Assembly: GCA_047517625.1 (NCBI GenBank)
Contig: JAKZSO010000195.1
Span: 1-8,862, forward strand
From: JABHVE01 sp047517625
GTDB taxonomy: Bacteria > Pseudomonadota > Alphaproteobacteria > UBA2966 > CAIVPW01
DNA length: 8,862 bases
Direction of reading: 5' to 3'
Shown: piece by piece, positions 1-5,807 of the stretch
Numbering within the stretch: position 1 is the stretch's first letter
How the letters are laid out: each line of letters opens with the position of its first letter
Translations under genes and position numbers: made by a program
Notes under the pieces: generated by a model
Seen by the model: the letters and a program-made list of their open reading frames with translations, nothing else
What the model was told of the DNA's origin: nothing
Database searches by the model: none

Positions 1-273
1 ATCCCGTTGCGGCGTGCAAGTGACCGGCCCGACGTCCGCCAAAATTTGCAACTCACGAAACGCCACAGCCCCGCACGCCCAGGGCTCACCATTGATGAAA
101 CATGTTTGCGTTTCTTCGAAGCCATCAATGCCGAACAAGAAGAACTGGTTTTCACCGATGGCAAGGCGGTCGGCAGTCAGAACCAGCGCGTTGCCTGTGA
201 CCGGTTCCTGGGCGGCAACCGGCGCCGTCATCAGGATGCCAAAACCGGCAATCAACATTGCAAACCGTTTCAT
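1..273 (-). CDS. SNase-like (thermonuclease-fold) exported protein, N-terminal part, cut by window edge
   Basis: The frame is open from an ATG at 273 down to base 1, giving 91 residues with no stop, so the C-terminus lies outside the window. A GGAG Shine-Dalgarno at 282-285, 8 nt upstream, supports this start. Residues 1-22 form a signal peptide (MKR, hydrophobic core, APVAAQ), so export is predicted. The mature part follows the bacterial SNase-like pattern: a beta-strand around ADRLAIG (34-40), then FFLFGIDGFE (44-53), then QTCFINGEPWACGAVAFREL with two cysteines (58, 67), then VTC (84-86). Aligned by eye to staphylococcal nuclease, D35, D50 and E53 match D21, D40 and E43. The position of the catalytic Arg35 is Phe45, and the usual APE motif reads GFE. 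The protein may be catalytically weak, or the domain may serve binding. The second catalytic Arg region (DxYGR) lies beyond the edge. It is divergent from the pentapeptide gene, with 127 bases between their starts. The family is fairly sure; nuclease activity is doubtful. Confidence 0.72.
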   Translation of the reverse strand, partial: MKRFAMLIAGFGILMTAPVAAQEPVTGNALVLTADRLAIGENQFFLFGIDGFEETQTCFINGEPWACGAVAFRELQILADVGPVTCTPQRD

Positions 274-352
274 GTGTCTCGCTCCGCTGAGTCCATCCGG
301 GTGGATACAGGACTTGTTGTTTGCCCTTGCCCGGCGCAGCATAGATCACTTG

Positions 353-370
353 AGCCGGTTGAGTCCGGCT
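353..370. promoter_or_regulatory. Inverted repeat in the divergent intergenic region
   Basis: AGCCGG (353-358) and CCGGCT (365-370) form a perfect 6-bp inverted repeat around the loop ttgagt, between the divergent starts at 273 and 401. It could be an operator or a small hairpin in the leader of the pentapeptide gene. No convincing -35/-10 pair was found in either direction in this 127-base gap. A role is inferred only from position. Confidence 0.25.
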
Positions 371-400
371 GAAGATTTCTTGACCGAGCAAAAATATTTC

Positions 401-1399
401 ATGGCAGTACACGTTGTTCAAAAACACCCCTTGTCCGTTGCCGCCGTCGCGGCGCTGGTCGTTGGCGCCGTCCTGTTTAGCGCTCCGGCCGCCGCTCAGG
501 ACGCCGAGGCCTTTCTTGCCGGAACGACGATCGACTGCCCGGGATGTGACCTGACCGGGCTTGAAAGGCCGAACGCAGAATTGGCCGGGGCCAACCTGGC
601 CGGGGCCAACCTGGCCGGGGCAAATTTGTCCGGCGCCAATTTATCCGGGGCCGACCTGACTGGCGCGAATTTGGCGGGGGCCAATCTGGAAGCCACTAAT
701 CTGGAGCGCGGGACTTTGGACGACGCCATTTTGTCCAGGACGGAAATGTCGGACGCCGACTTGGCCCGGGCCTCGCTGACCAATGCAGATTTGGCTGGGG
801 CGATCTTGGTGCGGGCGAATTTCCACCGGGCAATCTTGCCCGGGGCCAATCTAGAGGGAGCTGACCTTAGCGTTGCGTCGTTGAACGTCGCCAATTTGCG
901 TGGCGCAAATCTCACCGACACACTTTTGAGCTACGCCGATTTCTTTTTGGCGGATATGACCAAGGCGAATTTGACCGGCGCATATATGTGGCGCGGCAAC
1001 ACCCGGCGCGCGCGCATGCAAAACACCAACATTTCCGGCGCCCAATTCATTGAGTCAGATTTCCGTGAAGCCCGATTGTCTGGGGCCACCACCAGCCCGG
1101 AAACCGATTTCACGGATTCGCGGCTGGACGAAACCAATTTTCGCGGCATCGATTTCACCGGGGTGAATTTCACCAACACCAACTTGATCGGCGCCATGCT
1201 GCGGGACACAAACCTGACCGGGGCCAACTTTACCCACTCCAATCTTCAGGGTGCCGATCTGGCGGATACCGTGCTGAGCGGCACGAATTTCACCGACGCC
1301 AACCTGCTGCGGGCTATTTTCCCCAGGGACGGCGAGGGGCGGGAATTGGCGGTTTACAGCAACACCATCATGCCCGACGGCCTGACTCGCAACGAATAA
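401..1399 (+). CDS. Exported pentapeptide-repeat protein
   Basis: 332 residues. The frame stays open upstream to the window edge, but that part is antisense to the SNase-like gene. The ATG at 401 is chosen because it opens a good signal peptide: residues 1-33, hydrophobic 12-28, ending APAAAQ before DAEAF. There is no strong Shine-Dalgarno. After a DCPGCDLTG segment (Cys46, Cys49), often seen before pentapeptide arrays, about 50 A(N/D)LxG-type pentapeptides run from about 59 to 307. This is enough for roughly twelve coils of a right-handed quadrilateral beta-helix. One break lies near 229-237 (TTSPETDF). The C-terminal cap NTIMPDG (321-327) is typical of the family. Proteins of this fold act in binding or as scaffolds, and some mimic DNA. 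With a signal peptide, a periplasmic or surface role is more likely than gyrase protection. The specific function is unknown. The first hairpin repeat begins 2 bases after the stop codon. Confidence 0.9.
   Translation: MAVHVVQKHPLSVAAVAALVVGAVLFSAPAAAQDAEAFLAGTTIDCPGCDLTGLERPNAELAGANLAGANLAGANLSGANLSGADLTGANLAGANLEATNLERGTLDDAILSRTEMSDADLARASLTNADLAGAILVRANFHRAILPGANLEGADLSVASLNVANLRGANLTDTLLSYADFFLADMTKANLTGAYMWRGNTRRARMQNTNISGAQFIESDFREARLSGATTSPETDFTDSRLDETNFRGIDFTGVNFTNTNLIGAMLRDTNLTGANFTHSNLQGADLADTVLSGTNFTDANLLRAIFPRDGEGRELAVYSNTIMPDGLTRNE
582..626 (+). repeat. Tandem 15-bp units inside the pentapeptide gene
   Basis: The 15-bp unit TGGCCGGGGCCAACC occurs twice without change (582-596 and 597-611). 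A third copy (612-626) keeps the first ten bases and diverges after that. One unit encodes one pentapeptide (LAGAN), so the array can grow or shrink in frame. The identity at silent positions suggests recent duplication. Confidence 0.75.
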
Positions 1400-1400
1400 A

Positions 1401-1604
1401 GTGCAGATCGTGGCGCTCTTTTGCGCCATGTGAATCTGAACGCAAGAATAAAGTGCAGATCGTGGCGCCTTTTTGCGCCACGTGAATCTGAACGTCATTA
1501 AAGGTCTTGTGCAGATCGTGGCGCCTTTTTCGCCACGTGAATCTGAACGTCATCAAGGTCTTGTGCAGATCGTGGCCCCGTTTTGCACGACGCGAAACTG
1601 GTCG
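1401..1604 (+). repeat. Hairpin repeat cluster 1 (four units, last one degenerate)
   Basis: Four units start at 1401, 1453, 1509 and 1563 (spacing 52, 56, 54). Units 1-3 span 1401-1442, 1453-1494 and 1509-1549. Each reads GTGCAGATC, stem, T-rich loop, complementary stem, GTGAATCTGAACG. Inner stems are GTGGCGC/GCGCCAT (unit 1, one G-U pair on the plus-strand RNA), GTGGCGC/GCGCCAC (unit 2) and GTGGCG/CGCCAC (unit 3). The outer parts GTGCAGAT and ATCTGAAC also pair except for one G-A mismatch. The C before the stem pairs with the G after it, which leaves a 3-nt TGA bulge on the 3' side. Unit 4 (1563-1604) keeps the left flank but its right half has decayed. The linkers of units 2-4 resemble each other (tcattaaaggtctt, tcatcaaggtctt). 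The cluster lies between the convergent genes ending at 1399 and 1681. No T-run follows the stems, so they do not look like ordinary intrinsic terminators. They may be REP/MITE-like elements or 3'-UTR structures. Confidence 0.85.
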
Positions 1605-1626
1605 TCAGGCCTTAATGCATTTCGCG

Positions 1627-1660
1627 CGGATTCACTATGTTTGTCCGATAGGTGATCAAA
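1627..1660 (-). repeat. Possible degenerate hairpin unit in opposite orientation
   Basis: CGGATTCAC (1627-1635) resembles the reverse complement of the conserved right flank, which is CAGATTCAC. It is followed by TAT, a 9-nt loop and ATAGGTGATC. GATTCACTAT and ATAGGTGATC pair at about 8 of 10 positions with a shifted bulge. This could be a decayed copy pointing the other way beside cluster 1. It is weak, and chance similarity is possible. Confidence 0.25.
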
Positions 1661-1680
1661 CAAGATTCGCGCTTGAACGT

Positions 1681-2502
1681 TTAGAGCTGAGGAACCCCGA
1701 GACCGAAAATTTCGAACCGGGCCGAACTTTCAAAGTCGCCGGCCTTGAAATTTCCCAGGTCATCCAAACCATCCTGGCCACGCTTGCGGAACAGGTTGGT
1801 GCTCAGATTGACCCGCTTTTCGCCATCGAAAACCTTGAAGCAACGCTGCTTGACAAACATGCCGCCGACCTTGGTCTCGCCATTGGCGGCCTCGAGGGCC
1901 CGGCATTCCCACCCGCTGCGGCCGTATTTGGCCATGATCGGAATGCGCATCAAATAGGCGTAGCGCCGCTGGTCAAGGCCGGCCCGGGGGTCTGACACGA
2001 CCCGGATGCCCTGGATCACCCCTTGGTCGTCGAACAACACCGACAGAATTACCGGGTGGCCAGCCACCTTGGTGCCGGTGAAGGTCTCCAGCCACAGCGC
2101 TTCGCCTACCAATTCCCGGTACAGCCGGACAATGAATTCGTTTTCATCGTCATAGCGCACATAAATTTCGTGCAGGCCGGTGACGGCTTCGGCGGGACAT
2201 TCCAGGAAATCGGCAAACCCGGAGACCGGGTTGAAGGGCGGTCCGCCGTTGCTGCCGCAGGCGTGCTCGAAATAGAAGATTGGAAGGATTTCGGAATAGT
2301 GCATGCCGATTTTCAAATCGCGCACTTCGCCGCGATCGTATTCAGGCGCCACCAGTTCGGCAAGAACGCCGACGCCAAAATTTTGCGCCAACGCCGGCGC
2401 GCTAGCGCCGGCCATGGCCAGGGCGAGGCCAAGGATCGCCGCGCCAACCGCCGCCGCGGGACGGCCAGCGATCGAACCAATTTTCACATTAAGCAAACGC
2501 AT
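1681..2502 (-). CDS. Exported four-cysteine protein of unknown function
   Basis: 273 residues. The ATG at 2502 is chosen over a GTG seven codons upstream because AAAAGGAG sits 7 nt before it, inside the longer reading frame. Residues 1-39 form a signal peptide (hydrophobic 15-32, then SAPALA before QNFG). The mature protein has four cysteines (82, 102, 200, 221), allowing two disulfides in the periplasm. Recognisable segments are DLKIGMHYSEIL (62-73), which recalls the 'IGMs..EV' opening of SmpA/OmlA-like small domains, and alternating strand-like stretches such as HEIYVRYDDENEFIVRLYREL (111-131) and HPVILSVLFDDQGVIQGIRVVSD (149-171). A basic, aromatic C-terminal half follows (RRYAYLMRIPIMAKYGRSGWEC). 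I do not recognise the family. It is divergent from the cytochrome gene (204-bp gap), so the two may share regulation. Its 3' end faces hairpin cluster 1. Confidence 0.8.
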   Translation of the reverse strand: MRLLNVKIGSIAGRPAAAVGAAILGLALAMAGASAPALAQNFGVGVLAELVAPEYDRGEVRDLKIGMHYSEILPIFYFEHACGSNGGPPFNPVSGFADFLECPAEAVTGLHEIYVRYDDENEFIVRLYRELVGEALWLETFTGTKVAGHPVILSVLFDDQGVIQGIRVVSDPRAGLDQRRYAYLMRIPIMAKYGRSGWECRALEAANGETKVGGMFVKQRCFKVFDGEKRVNLSTNLFRKRGQDGLDDLGNFKAGDFESSARFEIFGLGVPQL

Positions 2503-2509
2503 CAAGATT

Positions 2510-2517
2510 CTCCTTTT
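2510..2517 (-). promoter_or_regulatory. Shine-Dalgarno deciding the start at 2502
   Basis: On the minus strand AAAAGGAG lies 7 nt before the ATG at 2502. It falls inside the longer frame that begins with GTG at 2523, so it argues that the longer form is not the true start. Confidence 0.7.
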
Positions 2518-2521
2518 GACC

Positions 2522-2550
2522 ACTATATACGATCAAGAAAACGGATGCGA
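2522..2550 (-). promoter_or_regulatory. Candidate promoter for the four-cysteine protein gene
   Basis: A minus-strand -10 like element TATAGT (2527 to 2522, within TATATAGT) lies just upstream of the Shine-Dalgarno. The hexamer 17 bases further upstream (2550 to 2545) reads TCGCAT and matches the -35 consensus poorly. A start of transcription near 2516 would give a leader of under 20 bases. This is only a weak candidate. Confidence 0.25.
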
Positions 2551-2612
2551 AAGCCCGACCTTTGCCGGAACGGCCACAACTCTGTGAACCCGGCCAATCC
2601 GGGCCTTTCGCC

Positions 2613-2641
2613 TTGCTGGCCGAGGGGGGCCAAATTATACT
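2613..2641 (+). promoter_or_regulatory. Candidate sigma70-type promoter for the cytochrome gene
   Basis: TTGCTG (2613-2618) and TATACT (2636-2641) are separated by 17 bases. The -10 matches consensus at five of six positions, the -35 at three. Transcription would start near 2648, giving a leader of about 60 bases before the ATG at 2707. A small inverted repeat, CCCGG/CCGGG around ccaat (2589-2603), lies just upstream and could be an operator. Confidence 0.4.
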
Positions 2642-2706
2642 CCGCCGACATTTTTTCGGTTTGAAGCACGGAGCGCGCACCCGGTGATCCGGCCAGTGAG
2701 GGTACA

Positions 2707-3246
2707 ATGAAGAAAATTTTGAGAATTCTGATGATTCCAGCCTTTGCGCTGGCCGGTTCGGTCCCGCTGCTGGCAATTGCCGGTGCTGCGTCGTTTTTGG
2801 TAGCAGCCCCGACCGCCGCGGTGGCCCAAGATGAGCCTCGAAGTATTACCCGGGGCCGGGAAATTTTTCGCGACAAGGCCCAGTGCCACTGGTGCCACGG
2901 CTGGGACGGTCGTGGATCCCAGTCGGACATGGGGTTTGGCCCATCTCTGCGGGAGTCCTTCCTGGATCTGGAAGGCCTGGTTGAGGTCATTACGTGTGGC
3001 CGCATCGGCAAAGAAATGCCGGCCCACGATCAAAGAGCCTGGGACCAGGGCCGTTGTTATGGGATTACCAGAGCCGACATCCCTGAGAACGAAGTTCCAA
3101 CTCTGGGCCTGGCCAATTTGCGCCGAAGCGAAATCGAGATGGTTGCCGCGTTCCTGATCGAATGGGTCGTCCAGAAAGAATTGAACCTGGATTATTGCGT
3201 TCGGTACTACAACCCGGAAGCCGCTGCCTGCGAAGAGTTTAGATAA
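2707..3246 (+). CDS. Periplasmic c-type cytochrome of the type found beside PQQ dehydrogenases
   Basis: 179 residues, ATG at 2707 with GAGGG 4 nt upstream. Residues 1-40 form a long signal peptide (MKKILRI, hydrophobic, AAVA before QDEP), consistent with periplasmic heme attachment. The single heme site is C60-H-W-C63-H64, followed by GWDGRG. M104 in GKEMPAHD is the likely distal axial ligand, with M75 as the alternative. It is a monoheme class I fold with an N-terminal helix (ITRGREIFRDKAQ) and a C-terminal helix (RRSEIEMVAAFLIEWVVQ). Four further cysteines (97, 117, 164, 175) may make disulfides. The ITCGR, MPAHD and RCYGIT blocks recall a cytochrome family I associate with PQQ-dependent alcohol dehydrogenases. 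The role inferred here is to take electrons from the PQQ enzyme encoded at 5900-7750. The next gene downstream on the same strand starts 158 bases later, so an operon is possible but not tight. Confidence 0.88.
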   Translation: MKKILRILMIPAFALAGSVPLLAIAGAASFLVAAPTAAVAQDEPRSITRGREIFRDKAQCHWCHGWDGRGSQSDMGFGPSLRESFLDLEGLVEVITCGRIGKEMPAHDQRAWDQGRCYGITRADIPENEVPTLGLANLRRSEIEMVAAFLIEWVVQKELNLDYCVRYYNPEAAACEEFR

Positions 3247-3276
3247 AAGCCAGCCTTTTCAACGGCAAAATGGGAC

Positions 3277-3291
3277 GCGGCCATTGGCCGC
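3277..3291. other. Small perfect hairpin between cytochrome and CRTAC1 genes
   Basis: GCGGCC (3277-3282), ATT, GGCCGC (3286-3291) form a perfect 6-bp stem 30 bases after the cytochrome stop. No T-run follows, so it is not a convincing terminator. It may stabilise the upstream transcript or be chance in GC-rich DNA. Confidence 0.25.
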
Positions 3292-3404
3292 ATTCCACAG
3301 CCAGTCGGAATCCCCCCGGCAAAGCCCGGTCGCGCCCCTTCATTCGCGGCCTGGCGGGGTTGGTCTGTGGTACATTTGGCGGCTTTTTTCTGGGGTCAGG
3401 TGGG

Positions 3405-5102
3405 ATGATCTTTAGATTTTCCAAAAGGTCCGGAATTGCGGCGCTGACCGCGATGCTGACGGCGTCCACAGCCCTGGCCGATGGTGTGGTGTTCAACAAC
3501 GTCACCGCTCAGACCGGCATCAGCTATATCCAGCACGAATTGCCAGCCGATCTGTATTACCCGGTGCACATGAGCGGGGGCGCCGCCGCCGGGGATTTTG
3601 ACAACGACGGATACGTGGACCTGATCGTCACCCGCCTGGACAAACCAGACATTCTGTACCGCAATATGTGCAACGGCACGTTCGCCGATGTCACCGCCGG
3701 ATCGGGGTTGGACGGGGTGATCATGGATTCAAACGGCGTCGGCTGGGCCGACATCGATCATGATGGCGACCTCGACCTTTACATCACCGGGCTTTGGGAA
3801 AAACGGTTCTATTTGTACATCAACGACGGCGCCGGCCACTTCACCGAAGAAGCCATCCGCCGGGGCGCGGCCGTCGAAGGCGAAGATAACCACTTTGGCT
3901 ACAGCCCTACATTCGCCGACTTTGATCGCGACGGCTTCATCGATATTCACACCACCGAGTGGCGCCACGACGAGGTGAACCCAACAGGTGCTCCGTCGAA
4001 TTCCCGGCTGCTGCGCAACCGCGGCGGTGATGCCCCCGGACTGGCGGGATTTTTCGAAGACGTGACCCAATCGGCCGGGGTTTCCATGGACCACATCGAA
4101 AGCACCAGCGCCAACAGCCAGCCCGGATCCTTCGCCTTCACGTCACGGTTCACCGATCTTGATGGCGACGGCTGGCTTGATTTGGCTGTCGCCAGCGATT
4201 TCGGCCGCAGCCGATTGTTTTGGAACAACGGCGACGGCACCTTTACCGACGGTACCCTGGCGGCGGGGCTAGGCGGTGACGAAAACGGCATGGGCGCCAC
4301 CGTCGGCGACGCAAACGGCGATGGCTTGCTGGATTGGTTCATCACCGCAATTTCCGGCGGCCAGCGCATCAATCACACCGGCAATCGATTGTACCTGAAC
4401 AACGGCGACCGCACGTTCCGGGACGCCACGGACGACGCCGGCTTGCGCGACGGATTTTGGGGCTGGGCCGCGACCTTCATGGATTATGACAACGACACCG
4501 ACATGGATTTGGTCATGGCCAACGGTGTTCTGTTCCCCGACAACACCGACGGCGAAGGCTTTGGCGACGACATCACCCGGTTTTGGCAGAACGACGGCGA
4601 CGGCAATTTCGTCGAAATGTCCAAAGACGTGGGCATTACCGATACCCGCGCCGGCAAGGGGCTCCTGAACTTTGATTACGACAACGACGGCGATTTGGAT
4701 TTGTTCGTGGTCAACAACCGCGACCAGCCAATTTTGTACCGCAACGACGGTGGCAACGAAAATGGCTGGCTGAATGTACGGGTGGTGGGCACCGAAACTG
4801 GGCTTGGCGCCCGCTTTACCCTGTCGGCCGGGGGCGGTGCCGCGGCCCAAGTTCGCGACCTGTCAGCCGGAAATAATTTCTTGGGTCAAAATCAAATGCT
4901 GGTGCATTTCGGCTTGGGCGCCGGTGACGCCCCGGTGGCAAATTTGAAGGTGCGGTGGCCTGACGGAACGGAACAGACCTGGACTGATGTCCCCCGCAAT
5001 CAGACACTGGCCCTGAGCCGGGGCGGCGGCCCGGAAATCATCGGCGCCGCGGCGCCGAGCGGCTGCACGTTCCCGCCGCTGCCGGTGTCTCCCACGCATT
5101 AG
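3405..5102 (+). CDS. CRTAC1-type protein: seven FG-GAP/VCBS repeats plus ASPIC/UnbV domain
   Basis: 565 residues from the ATG at 3405. The frame extends 45 codons upstream to an ATG at 3270, but 3405 opens a standard signal peptide (MIFRFSKR, hydrophobic 9-20, STALA before DG). Seven calcium-binding loops of the DxDxDG type lie at 64-72, 116-124, 172-180, 251-259, 302-310, 360-368 and 424-432, as expected for a seven-bladed beta-propeller. Most are followed by strands such as DLIVT, DLYIT or DLFVVNN and by LYxN/GTF turns. The sixth loop (DYDNDTDMD) has Thr where Gly is usual. Residues about 453-538 (GWLNVRVVGTETGLGAR ... VRWPDGTEQTWTDVP) are an ASPIC/UnbV domain. Location is periplasmic or cell surface. 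The family has no settled catalytic function; calcium-dependent binding or assembly is inferred. Hairpin cluster 2 starts about ten bases after the stop. Confidence 0.92.
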   Translation: MIFRFSKRSGIAALTAMLTASTALADGVVFNNVTAQTGISYIQHELPADLYYPVHMSGGAAAGDFDNDGYVDLIVTRLDKPDILYRNMCNGTFADVTAGSGLDGVIMDSNGVGWADIDHDGDLDLYITGLWEKRFYLYINDGAGHFTEEAIRRGAAVEGEDNHFGYSPTFADFDRDGFIDIHTTEWRHDEVNPTGAPSNSRLLRNRGGDAPGLAGFFEDVTQSAGVSMDHIESTSANSQPGSFAFTSRFTDLDGDGWLDLAVASDFGRSRLFWNNGDGTFTDGTLAAGLGGDENGMGATVGDANGDGLLDWFITAISGGQRINHTGNRLYLNNGDRTFRDATDDAGLRDGFWGWAATFMDYDNDTDMDLVMANGVLFPDNTDGEGFGDDITRFWQNDGDGNFVEMSKDVGITDTRAGKGLLNFDYDNDGDLDLFVVNNRDQPILYRNDGGNENGWLNVRVVGTETGLGARFTLSAGGGAAAQVRDLSAGNNFLGQNQMLVHFGLGAGDAPVANLKVRWPDGTEQTWTDVPRNQTLALSRGGGPEIIGAAAPSGCTFPPLPVSPTH

Positions 5103-5111
5103 TCGTGCGAC

Positions 5112-5299
5112 CAGATCGGTCCCGCGGACCGCCGAAGTTGGCGTCAAGTGCAGATCGCCGCTTCAAGCGGCGTGAATCTGAACGGTAGCATTAAGTGCGG
5201 ATCGTGAGCCGCTCGACCACGTGAATCTGAACGTAAGGAATAAGATAGGTTAGTCGCGCTAACAGATCGTAGCCGACCCTTGCCGGTTACGTGAATCTG
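5112..5299 (+). repeat. Hairpin repeat cluster 2 (four units, first one degenerate)
   Basis: This has the same family and orientation as cluster 1. CAGATC-type left flanks start at 5112, 5151, 5198 (CGGATC) and 5263. Full units are 5148-5184 (stem GCCGCT/AGCGGC, loop TCA), 5195-5233 (decayed stem) and 5263-5299 (stem GTAGCCG/CGGTTAC, one G-U pair on the plus-strand RNA, 8-nt loop). Each ends GTGAATCTG, and the first two end GTGAATCTGAACG. The unit at 5112 has CAGATC plus a GGTCC/GGACC stem around CGC, but its right flank is lost. The C before and G after the stem always pair where both flanks survive. The cluster fills the gap between convergent genes ending at 5102 and 5315; the last unit ends 15 bases before the latter. 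Confidence 0.82.
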
Positions 5300-5314
5300 A
5301 TCGGCACCGTAAAA

Positions 5315-5764
5315 CTATTCCACCGGCGGTGCAGCCACCCAGCCGGTCGCAACCGGCAGGTCAAGAGCAACGTTGTACATGAACAAGCCCCAATCCGCCG
5401 GATCGTCCGGGCTTAGCATGATAAAAACCACGGCCCGTTGATTGAACGCCCATTCGCTGGTCATGCAGGCGCGAATATTTTCGGGGCCATATCCCGACAG
5501 ACCCGCCAGGTTATTGATGGTCGGCTGAACTTCGAAGGCCGGTTCGTATTCGATCATGAACCCCAGCGCGGCGACGACTTTGTTTGCCGTGCCAAGGCCG
5601 GCAAAATTGCTTTTCGAGTGGGCCACTGTAACCGCCTCCGCGGCCGCCTCGAAAACCTCCTCGCTTTCGCATGCCGGAACTTCCTGGGCCCGGGCGGTGC
5701 CAGCGACTGCCAGGGACAGTGCGCCAACGCACAGCGACAGAGCCAATGATTTTGCGATCATCAT
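5315..5764 (-). CDS. Small exported two-cysteine protein of unknown function
   Basis: 149 residues. Two adjacent ATG codons (5764 and 5761) could start it, and no clear Shine-Dalgarno separates them. Residues 1-26 form a signal peptide (hydrophobic 6-22, GTARA before QEVP). The mature part is about 123 residues with two cysteines (32, 100) that could form one disulfide. It has an acidic helical opening (ESEEVFEAAAEAVTVAHS), then GLGTANKVVAALGFMIEYEPAF, and ends in an aromatic, hydrophobic segment (WGLFMYNVALDLPVATGWVAAPP). I do not recognise the family. It follows the PQQ dehydrogenase on the same strand, but the strong terminator at 5855-5878 lies between them, so it probably has its own promoter. 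Its 3' end faces hairpin cluster 2. Confidence 0.72.
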   Translation of the reverse strand: MMIAKSLALSLCVGALSLAVAGTARAQEVPACESEEVFEAAAEAVTVAHSKSNFAGLGTANKVVAALGFMIEYEPAFEVQPTINNLAGLSGYGPENIRACMTSEWAFNQRAVVFIMLSPDDPADWGLFMYNVALDLPVATGWVAAPPVE

Positions 5765-5807
5765 GTCGGTCTCGAATCAGGTTTAGGTCGTTGGTTCCGG
5801 GGTTGGA

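Noticed and set aside
14..400. N-terminal extension of the pentapeptide protein
   Set aside because: It reads antisense through the SNase-like gene and would bury the signal peptide that starts at 401.
496..921. Minus-strand frame of 141 codons inside the pentapeptide gene
   Set aside because: It is the shadow of a 15-bp periodic coding repeat, gives a low-complexity translation and has no start signal.
1401..1494. Hairpin units as ordinary intrinsic terminators
   Set aside because: The T-run is in the loop and no T-run follows the stem on either strand. The conserved flanking sequence is not needed by a terminator.
1401..1604. A CRISPR array
   Set aside because: The units are long hairpins with linkers of only about 10-14 nt that resemble each other, not unique spacers of about 30 nt. 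No cas gene is present.
1368..1655. Short open frames on both strands across hairpin cluster 1, with repeated peptide motifs
   Set aside because: The peptides simply translate the repeat units in different frames. They have no ribosome site and are typical spurious calls.
2023..2664. Plus-strand frame of 213 codons overlapping the four-cysteine protein gene
   Set aside because: The opposite strand encodes a signal peptide, a good Shine-Dalgarno and a coherent protein. This frame has none and runs into the intergenic region.
3270..3404. Longer start for the CRTAC1 protein at 3270
   Set aside because: The extra 45 residues are basic and glycine-rich and precede a complete signal peptide beginning at 3405.
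4269..4850. Minus-strand frame of 193 codons inside the CRTAC1 gene
   Set aside because: It is a composition shadow of the Asp/Gly/Asn-rich calcium-loop codons. The valine-rich translation has no recognisable domain.
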